Part shown: positions 36,051 to 44,639 of the stretch, piece by piece
How the letters are laid out: each line of letters begins with the position of its first letter
Numbering within the stretch: the first letter of the stretch is position 1
Origin: Eutreptiella sp. 'Long Island Sound 2002'
Lineage: Eukaryota; Euglenozoa; Euglenophyceae; Eutreptiales; Eutreptiaceae
Assembly: GCA_964036045.1 (NCBI GenBank)
Contig: OZ038381.1
Coordinates: 122,205,843 to 122,269,842 of the forward strand
DNA: 64,000 nt
Direction of reading: 5' to 3'
Notes under the pieces: generated by a model
What the model was told of the DNA's origin: nothing
Seen by the model: only the letters and a program-made list of their open reading frames with translations
Database searches by the model: none
Made by a program: the position numbers and the translations under genes

Positions 36051-36380
36051 TCAAAAGGTCGCGTGTCGCGTGCGCTGGGGTCCTGTCCCAGAACGAAACA
36101 GAAAGATAGGTAAAACACGACGGAAAACATTTTCTGAATAGCTGAAAATAAAGCTAATTAGCATAAAAAACGGTTAGGCCAAAAAGCGCGCTGCGAAACG
36201 CGTAAATACACTACGAAAAAGTTTTCGACGTAAAATACGTGAAAAGTTAGCGCCGTAAACACCGAAACGCTCGTAGGACCCAAACGCCGTCCCTCACGAC
36301 GTCAAACTAGCCGTAGGCGCAAAGAAAAACGCGTCGCGAGCAGCGCGTAAAACTCGAAAAAAAGTTTTCTAAGCCGCCGT
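36051..36380. other. CpG-dense, A-tract-rich left end of X1
   Basis: Its composition is unlike anything next to it. Many A4-A7 tracts alternate with CG dinucleotides (GCGTAAA, ACGTAAAATACGT, CGAAAAAGTTTTCG), including short perfect inverted repeats. No coding frame is seen. Its role in X1 is unknown. Confidence 0.5.
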
Positions 36381-37283
36381 GTCCCTTCGCCTTGCTCCAT
36401 TCCTTTTCTTTCCTTCTCCATGCACCCACCTCCCCTCTCTCGTGCCTGCCCTCACTCCTTTTCGTCAGCTTAGGCGACCGGCCCTGGGGGAAAAGCGGTC
36501 AAGCCCTTGCAAGCAACACCACCACCTTCGCGGCCCCGTGGCAACACGTAAGTCAGAAATTTCACCTTGGTATTGCTGCTTACCTGCGTGCGTGAGTTGC
36601 GTAGAGTTTGATTTTTCTAAGGAGAAACGTTTAAGTTTTTGGTTTTCAGAAAGTTTTCAAAGGCACGGAAAAACAGCAGGGGTATTTAGCAAAGGAAAAG
36701 AGGACAAAAGGAAAAACAAACACCAGCAGCGCAGACAACCGCACAGCACAGCCCACCAGCGCAACACTGCAAGGCAGCACAGCAACGTAGGACACGGCAC
36801 AGGGCGCAGGACACCACAGGACAACGCACAGCACAGCAAGACACCGCGACACACCAGAGCGGCACCACCACACCTCAGAACGCCCAGGGAGACACCACAA
36901 CACACAGGGACATGCCACAGTACGAGGCACCAACAACAGCGCAGACGCAACCGGAACCGAACAACACGACGCGCAGCGCAACACAGCACCGCACACACAG
37001 GGACAAGACACAAACGAGCAACACCAACGAAGCAAAACGGACAGCAAGGCGCCACAGCACGGCACCAGCAGACAACCAGGGGCCACCAGACCCAGCACCG
37101 CACCACAGCACACCAAAGGAAACAGCACAACACACGGCAGCGCTCCACAGCACCGGGCGCCAGCAGCAGCACGCACCACACGAACAGCACAGCGCAAGCG
37201 CACCAGCACAACGAAGCACAGCACCGCACAGAGCGAAGAGGACAGGGAACGCACAGCACGTACAGCCCCCAAGGACACACACA

Positions 37284-39780
37284 GCCAGGAGTGGCTGGGT
37301 GCAAGCTGAGCACACACACAGCCCAACACCCCAGCCAGGAGTGGTGGGGCGCAGCCGAAACCCGAGCCCAAACACACACACCCACACCACGCACCCGTGG
37401 CCAGGAGTGGCTGGCTGCAAGCGCGCACACACACAGCCCAACACCTCAGCCAGGAGTGGCGGGGCGCAGCCGAAACCCGAGCCCAAACACACACACCCAC
37501 ACCGCGCACCCGTGGCCAGGAGTGGCTGGATGCAAGCGGAGCACGCACACAGCCCAACACCCCAGCCAGGAGTGGCGGGAGCAGCCGAAAACCGGAGCCC
37601 AAACACACACACCCACACCGCGCACCCGTGGCCAGGAGTGGCTGGGTGCAAGCGGAGCACGCACACAGCCCAATACCCCAGCCAGGAGTGGCGGGGTGCA
37701 GCCAAAACCCGAGCGCAAACACACACACCCACACCGCGCATCCGTGGCCAGCAGTCGCTGGGTGCAAGCGGAGCACAAACACAGCCCAACACCCCAGCCA
37801 GGAGTGGCGGGGCGCAGCCGAAACCCGAGCCCAAACACACACACCCACACCGTGCACCCGTGGCCAGTAGTCGCTGGGTGCAAGCGGAGCACACACACAG
37901 CCCAACACCCCAGCCAGGAGTGGCGGGGCGCAGCGGAAACCCGAGCCCAAACACACACACCCACACCGCGCAGCCGTGACCAGGAGTGGCTGGGTGCAAG
38001 CGGAGCACACACACAGCCCAACATCCCGGCCAGGAGTGGCGGGGCGCAGCAGAAACCCGAGCCCAAACACACACACCCACACCGCGCACCCGTGGCCAGT
38101 AGTGGCTGGGTGCAAGCGGAGCACACACACAGCCCAACACCCCAGCCAGGAGTGGCGGGGCGCAGCGGAAACCCGAGCCCAAACACACACATCCACACCG
38201 CGCACCCGTGCCCACTAGTGGCTGGGTGCAAGCGGAGCACACACACAGCCCCACACCCCAGCCAGGAGTGGCGGGGCGCAGCGGAAACCCGAGCCCAAAC
38301 ACACACACCCACACCGCGCACCCGTGACCAGGAGTGGCTGGGTGCAAGCGGAGCACACACACAGCCCAACACCCCAGCCAGGAGTGGCGGGGCGCAGCGG
38401 AAACCCGAGCCCAAACACACACATCCACACCGCGCACCCGTGGCCAGTAGTGGCTGGGTGCAAGCGGAGCACACACACAGCCCAACACCCCAGCCAGGAG
38501 TGGCGGGGCGCAGCCGAAACCCGAGCCCAAACACACACACCCACACCGCGCACCCGTGGCCAGGAGTGGCTGGGTGCAAGCGGAGCACACACACAGCCCA
38601 ACACCCCAGCCAGGAGTGGCGGGGCGCAGCCGAAACCCGAGCCCAAACACACACCCCCACACCGCGCACCCGTGGCCAGGAGTGGCTGGGTGCAAGCGGA
38701 CCACGCACACAGCCCAACACCCCAGCCAGGAGTGGCGGGGCGCAGCGGAAACCCGAGCCCAAACACACACAGCCACACCGCGCATCCGTGGCCAGGAGTT
38801 GCTGGGTGCAAGCTAGGAACAAACACACAGCCCAACACCCCAGCCAGGAGTGGCGGGGCGCAGCCGAAAACCGAGCCCAAACACACACACCCACACAGCG
38901 CACCCGTGGCCAGGAGTGGCTGGGTGCAAGCAGAGCACACACACAGCCCAACACCCTAGCCAGGAGTGGCGGGGCGCAGCGGAAACCCGAGCCCAAACAC
39001 ACACACCCACACCGCGCACCCGCGGCCAGGAGTGGCTGGGTGCAAGCGAAGCACATACACAGCCAAACACCCCAGCCAGGAGTGGCGGGGCGCAGCCCAA
39101 ACCCGAGCCCAAACACACACACCCACACCGCGCACCCGTGGCCAGGAGTGGCTGCGTGCAAGCGGAGCACACACATAGCCCAACACCCCAGCCAGGAGTG
39201 GCGGGGCGCAGCCGAAAACCGAGCCCAAACACACACCCCCACACCGCGCACCCGTGGCCAGGAGTGGCTGGGTGCAAGCGGAGCACACACACAGCCCAAC
39301 ACCCTAGCCAGGAGTGGCGGGGCGCAGCGGAAACCCGAGCCCAAACACACACACCCACACCGCGCACCCGCGGCCAGGAGTGGCTGGGTGCAAGCGAAGC
39401 ACATACACAGCCCAACACCCCAGCCAGCAGTGGCGGGGCGCAGCCGAAACCCGAGCCCAAACACACACACCCACACCGCGCACCCGTGGCCAGGAGTGGC
39501 TGCGTGCAAGCGGAGCACACACACAGCCCAACACCCCAGCCAGGAGTGGCGGGGCGCAGCCGAAACCCGAGCCCAAACACACACACCCACACCGCGCACC
39601 CGTGGCCAGGAGTGGCTGGGTGCAAGCGGAGCACACACACAGCCCAACACCTCAGCCAGGAGTGGCGGAGCACAGCCGAAACCCGAGCCCAAACACACAC
39701 ACCCACACCGCCCACCCGTGCCAGGAGTGGCTGGGTGCAAGGAGAGCACACACACACCCCAACACCCCAGGCAAGAGTGC
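37284..39780 (+). repeat. 116-bp tandem satellite inside X1, about 21 copies
   Basis: CCAGGAGTGGCTGGGTGCAAG recurs every 116 bp (for example 37522, 37638, 37754, 37870, 37986, 38102, 38218 and 38334 for the GTGG). Each unit is itself an imperfect dimer of 50 + 66 bp, both halves starting CCAGGAGTGGC. Towards the right end, blocks of three units (348 bp) repeat more closely than neighbours do, a higher-order pattern. As three units are divisible by three and no frame has a stop, very long frames appear on both strands. These are not genes. Confidence 0.95.
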
Positions 39781-39837
39781 CGGGCGCAGCCGAAACCCGA
39801 ACCCAACCACTTCCCAAACCCCAACACAAGCGCCACG

Positions 39838-40327
39838 CAACAGTAGGAAACCCAGTGTCCATTGCCCGGGCACTGAGGCAGCCCGTGCCATGCAGGTGAC
39901 CCGGCCAAACGAGATCCGGAGACCGGGGGTAAGGCTGCATCCTAAGGCCTGCGCTGCTTTGGGACTTGAGGCGGAGCGTGCGACACCCAAGCGCCTCGGA
40001 ACCCTAGTACCAAGAACATGCATGCATGCCTTGGGAACGGGATACGCCAGGAAGTCCGGTGAACCCCTAGGGTTCCGCCCAAAGGAGGGGACGTGCGCAA
40101 GCACGGGGGCCTACCCTCCCGGCATGACAAGCGGTCACGCTGGCGGCGATCAGCCCTCCCGGTGTTGCCCGGGGCCGCTTTGTTGGGGGCCACCAGTCAG
40201 GTCTAGCGGGAAGTAAGCCGCCTCCCCTCTTCACGCGCGGAACCTCTTCCTGTTCGTCACAGGGGTGATGCCAGGGGGAACCATGGGGCGCCTCTCCACG
40301 ACCGAGTGCACCTACCTACCTACCTAC
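39838..40327 (+). other. Conserved 3' end of X1 with (ACCT)n tail
   Basis: About 490 bp are shared almost base for base with the end of X2. It contains a short perfect hairpin, GAACCC-CTA-GGGTTC at 40061-40075, and ends in CACCTACCTACCTACCTACC before the target-site duplication. In LINE-like elements this region is where the reverse transcriptase recognises its RNA. Small open frames here are unlikely to be real. Confidence 0.7.
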
Positions 40328-40343
40328 CTTCTGGGGGGGCGGT
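40328..40343. repeat. Target-site duplication of X1, right copy
   Basis: CTTCTGGGGGGGCGGT differs from the left copy at two positions. Confidence 0.8.
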
Positions 40344-42517
40344 GGTGGTGGTGCCGGTGTGCTGCGGGACGTCGGCTGTGACAAGGGCGGGCCGGCCCGG
40401 GCGGGAGTCGGTGAGGGAGAACTCCTGCTTGTCGGGGTGTATGATGCGGCTGGCGCGGCGAGAGCACTCGCGGCAGTCAGTGGCCATGGCTGCCACGTCC
40501 GTGAGGGAGGGGGTGATGAAGCGGCGGCCGTCGCTGTACGAGAGGTGGGTGGCGGGGAGGGATGCTGAGTGGCCGGGGACGGTGAGGGGGAGGGTGATGG
40601 AAGTGTTGGGGCGCATTGTCCTGGTGATGACCAGGCTGGGGGCCTGGTAGTGGAGTTCGGCGAACCCGTCGCCTTGGTTGCCCCCCCCATCGGTACTGAA
40701 GGGGTGCGCGAACCCTTCCCGGGTGGCCACGCGGATGACCAGGCGGCTGTAGAAGCCGTCTGCCCAGGGGCCAAAGTCCCACGTGGCGCGGAGGCGGGAG
40801 CAGAGGCGGGAGGTGTCCTGGCGCAGTACCCTGAGGTACGCGTCACACTCGTCCCAGTCGCAGATGGCGCAGGTGCCGTGGGTGGAGAGGGCTGTGTAGG
40901 CGGCGGCGCGGGCTACGAGGGCGAGGCCGAGGGCGGAGTGGCCTGGGCGGTAGGCCAAGGAGGCGGGGGTGTAGGTGGAGGTGACCTCGAGATCCGCGGC
41001 TAGGCGGGTTGTGGCGATGCCCGATGCTGCGCCGGAGACGCCCGACTCCACGTCGACGGGGCGGAAGGAGCGGTTGAGGTGCCGGGGGAGTGGCTTGGTG
41101 GGCTTCCCCTTGTAGAGGCCGTAGCGGACGGTCTCGTTGGAGACGCCCGGGGTGCCGGATTCGAGCTGGAGGAGGAGGTGCAGCAATCCGAGGTGGACGC
41201 CTCCGCCGCTGCGGAAGAGCGCTGCGCGTGCCCCGTTGTCAGTGAACAGGCAAGGGAGCGCTTGCCCATGCGGCGGTGGGCGAGGGAGGCGGTGGTGATG
41301 AGGGGGGGGGACTGGCAGGTGAGGGCGTACGCCCGGAGGGAGGCGGGGGATTCTGGTCGGGCGTTCGCGCGGAGGGCGTCGCGGAGTAGGGGGAGAGTGA
41401 GGTCGGTGGGCGGGTGCAGGAGGGGGAGCCAGGGGTCCGGGGTGCAGCGGGCGGCGAAGAAGGCGTGATCCACGGAGACGTGCCGGTTGGCCGTCTGGGA
41501 CTGGGACTGTGCCGTGACCTCGGCGAGCCGTTCCTCGCGGGTGGCGAGGGTGGCCCCTGGGTGGGGGAGGATGCCGTGGAACGGTTCCAGGGGAGGGGAG
41601 GGCAGGCCGAGGACTGTGCGAGTGGCGGAGGTGATGGAGGGGGAGGAGAGGACGGCAGCGCGAGAGACGTAGCCGCCAACGGCCGATGCCTCCCGGAGGG
41701 CAAAGGACTGGGCGGCGAGGTCTTGTGTGGAGAGGGGAAAGGTGAACCGGGCCAGGGACCGTAGTAGTGTGGGGGTGTCAGGGGGGTGCGGGAGCAGCTG
41801 GTGCGCGAGGGAGTGGTGGGCGGCGACGTAGTGGTTGGGGAGGGAGGGGGTAAGGGAGAGCCAGCCCCACGCCAGGTCCAGGGCGGCTGAGAGGGAGTCC
41901 ATGTCCTCGACAGTCGCCAGGCGCCATGGGAACAGACGCCACGAGTGGGCGTCGCACGAGCGGTGGTGCAGGGTGACCTGCGCCAGCACCATGGCGTGTG
42001 AGGTGTGGCGGCGGAGGACGTGGTGAGTGTGGGAGGCGATGGGACCGATAGCGAAGATGTGGTCGATGGCGGTGGAACGGGGGGAGCCGTGGCGGGTGGT
42101 GAAGTTGGTGGGAGTGGCTGGGGGGATCAGGCGGTGCCAGGCCGAGAGCGGGCCTAGGGCCCCGAGCGCAGAGACCAGGGGGGTGCCTGGGGCTCCCGTG
42201 CTGTTGAGGTCGCCCAGGAGGACGCACAGGTCGGGCAGTACGCAGGAGCAGAGGTGGTTCATGAGCTTGACCTCGGAAACCCACTCAGAGTACGAGAGGC
42301 GTGGGGGGAGGTGGGCGTTGAACAGGAGGGCAGGGCCCCCTAGCAAGAGGGGGACCGTGGAGGCACTCCAGTGCTGGCCGTCGTAGACGGAGTTGGCGGG
42401 TTGGGAGGGGGCGCGGAGGGACCGGAGCCAGGCCGTGCGGAGGCCTGAGCCCTGGCCAGAAGCGGTGCTGTAGTGCACCTCGTACCTCGGTGGGAGGGCG
42501 GGGCGGGCCGAGGCCAA
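40344..42517 (-). pseudogene. L copy A: APE endonuclease and reverse transcriptase, frameshifted, active site mutated
   Basis: The endonuclease shows LCVLLGDLNSTG, a STAIDHIF motif and HTSHAMVL at the place of the usual S-D-H motif. A linker of about 250 residues follows in the same frame. A frameshift near 41190-41240 leads into the reverse transcriptase: SFRPVDVE (region 1), AYRPGHSALGLA (region 2), CDWDECDAYL (first catalytic Asp), GGNQGDGF, and LSYSDGRRF. This last is the Y-x-D-D box with its second Asp changed to Gly, so copy A cannot polymerise. Reading is interrupted by X1 soon after. Confidence 0.8.
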
Positions 42518-43380
42518 GTCCCAGAGTTCCTGCTCGCGTCGGGGGACAGGGCCTTGAGCCAGGTGCGGGCAAGGGGGACTTGGCCGGCGATGCCGCCCCA
42601 GTTGTGCGTGAGAAAGGTGAGGGCTATGTCGCGGAGGGGGGTGGACGCCTGGTCACGGGGGTCGGGGAGGGAGAGGACGAAGGCGGGGGTCGGCTGGAGG
42701 AGGCGGTCGGGAGGGGGGGCGCAGGGGGCGGCCCAGGGGGTGGCGGAGACAGGGACAGCCCCGGGCAGTAGCATGCCCTGGAAGCTGACCACACAGCGGG
42801 CGGCGATGTCATGAGTGCACACAGGCGGGGCCTTGTGGGGGGAGGTGCAGAAAAAGTGAGGCCAGTGGTCGTGCGGCGATGAGGGGAGGTCGACGAAGGC
42901 GGTGTGAGGCGTGGGGCGTCCACAGTCGGGGCAAGCGGAGGAGGTGACGAGTGGGGCGTCGGAGAGGGCGGGGTGTAGCGCCCACGCTGAGGTTGGGCCT
43001 GACGAGCGAGTGTACGCTGGGGACGGGGGGAGCGGGGTTGACGGCAACTTGGCGGTGTCCCAGAAGGCGGTCTACTTGGCGTCCACGTGCAGGGGAGGGG
43101 TGATCCAAAAGGAGGGGTCACTGCGCTGGCGGGGGAAGGAGGCGAGCCAACCGCACACTGTGGGGAGGGCGGAGGCGAGGAGCGTGGGGGGTAGCGACGT
43201 GGAGACCTGGGCGGCGTGCAGGAGGTCTCGGAGGGGGGCCGGGGGGAGGTTGGCGGCCAGGGGGAGGGCAAGGGGGAGAAGGTCCGCAGAGTGTGTGCAT
43301 ACAGGGCAGTGCGTGAGGGTCGGGCGCCGCAGCATGCCGCAGTGAAGGCATATATCGGGGGCAGAGGCCGGTGGTGGAGC
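42518..43380 (-). pseudogene. L copy A: N-terminal zinc-finger region and start of endonuclease
   Basis: In the minus direction the frame opens with a zinc-finger-like CLHCGMLRRPTLTHCPVC. It is interrupted by an in-frame TAG after VDAK and continues through CPDCGRPTPH to IALTFLTHNWGGIAGQ, which sits where the first strand of an APE endonuclease is expected. This part of the element is deleted in copy B. The function of the cysteine motifs is presumably nucleic-acid binding. Confidence 0.55.
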
Positions 43381-43765
43381 GGGTGCGCGGGGGGGGGTCC
43401 CATGGGCGTGGGATTGGGGACGGGGCTCCGGGTCGGAGAGGAGGTCAGCCCCGGCGTGGTGGGCGTCAAGTGGGCGGGGGAAGTGGGAGGCGAGGAAGGT
43501 CGCCCAGGCTAGGGTCAGGAGGTCGGGAGCGCTGGAGGCGGGGAGAGTGTCCGGCAGGGCGAGTCAGTTGTGTCTGCGGGCACTGAAGAACATGGCGCCG
43601 CAGACTGCCCTGCCTGACGAGGGGGCCAAGGGCGCTGTGCGGCCATGGTGCCGCGGGGAGCGTCGGGGGGAGGAACGGGGGGGTGACTGCTGGCGGCTGC
43701 GTTTGGCGGGGCGGGGCTGAGGGTCGCCCGGGACGGGCGGGTGGTGGGAGGGGGGGGTGTTGAGA

Positions 43766-44639
43766 GGTTTGAGGTTTGAGGTTTGATTTTGCGGGTACTA
43801 GACGCCTTTCGGCCCCGGGGGCCACCTGGTCGGGCCAGGTGATATCCTCCCCACCGGGTCCTAGTGGGGGGCCCTCCAAGACGCACCTCCTGCCTGGAGG
43901 CGGAGTCCCCCGGGTTCACAGAGCTCGGAGCCCCGTCCTTCCCCGGCGTTCCCGTTTCGCCACTCCTCGGTCAGTGCATCAATTCGCAGCTGTGGCTGCG
44001 GGCGCTTACCCACTGCGTTGCCCCCCTAATGCGTGGTCGCCCGGGGCGCCGGCGCCGCCGGGCCCGTGCTACTGGCTTGTCGCCAGTGGGACCCCCTTGG
44101 GCTGGCGCGGAGGCTGCCTAGCCTAGGGGTTGGGGCGTGGCGCTGTGCGCCACTACTGCCTTGGCGGGTGCAGTGTCCCGTCTGTGTGTGCGCGGCGCTC
44201 GCGGCCGGTTCGGGGGGGGTTCGGGCCGGTACCTGGTGTTGTGTCTCTCCTGTTTCCCCCTTCCCGCCCCGCGTGTTCCGCGCTGTGTGTGGCGGGCCGT
44301 CCTGTCCAGGTGTCCCTTACCCTCGCTCGCTGGTACGCCATTCCATGCGGTCTGTGCGTTCCGCGCGCTCGGCTCGGTTGCCCCTCCGGTTGTCCCCGCG
44401 TGTCCTTTTCGTGTGTGTGCGCTCGCGCTCTCGCGGTGTCCGCTCCCCCCCCCGCTGGGTGGTGTGGCGCGCGCATCTCGCGTGGTCCCTGCACTGGGCG
44501 CTGGTAGGGCCGTTCCACGTGGTCCGTGCCCCTCCGCGTGTCCTGCCCCGGTCCCGTGCTCCGTCTCGTGTGCTTGGGGGGCGGCGGTCCGGTCCCGGTT
44601 CCCCCCTACTTGGCTTGGGGTTGTGGGGGCGGCGGCCCC
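43766..44639. other. TTTGAGG repeat junction and GC-rich spacer
   Basis: It begins with GAGGTTTGAGGTTTGAGGTTTGA and GCGGGTACTAGACGCCTTTCGGCC, the same junction as at 9.70-9.76 kb, probably one end of a small repeat family. The rest is GC-rich, without a gene, and leads into the satellite array. Confidence 0.5.

Larger units (their letters stand above)
36051..40327 (+). mobile_element. Retrotransposon X, insertion X1 (4.3 kb) inside L copy A
   Basis: The plus-strand insertion is bounded by a 16-bp duplication and ends in (ACCT)n, the tail pattern of target-primed reverse transcription. The last 490 bp are nearly identical to the end of X2 at 57972-58467. Inside, in order, are a CpG-dense A-tract-rich 330 bp, a short T-rich transition, 600 bp of CA/CAG-rich DNA, the 116-bp satellite and the 3' end. 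No RT or RNase H is present. A frame of 1155 residues crosses it only because the satellite lacks stops. It is either a strongly 5'-truncated copy or a non-autonomous derivative. Confidence 0.8.
32692..43765 (-). mobile_element. LINE-like retrotransposon L, copy A (split by X1)
   Basis: This is a minus-strand non-LTR element. Its 3' end is where similarity with copy B begins (AGCAGTCGG; 48466 in B). Reading leftwards on the minus strand from 43765, the order is zinc finger, APE-type endonuclease, reverse transcriptase, RNase H, C-terminal zinc finger and a duplicated 3' region. The body totals about 6.8 kb once the insertion at 36051-40327 is removed, and the two halves then join to read as in copy B at 61525. 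Similarity to copy B is high by eye (around nine bases in ten). The right edge abuts a TTTGAGG repeat, so the true 5' end is lost. Confidence 0.85.

Noticed and set aside
37284-39780. A CRISPR-like array of regular repeats
   Set aside because: Units are contiguous 116-bp tandem copies without unique spacers, in a eukaryotic transposon.
36379-39846. A 1155-residue Thr/His/Pro-rich plus-strand open frame, and an 820-residue frame on the other strand
   Set aside because: Both are produced by the stop-free 116-bp satellite; all three plus frames and the minus frames are open through it.
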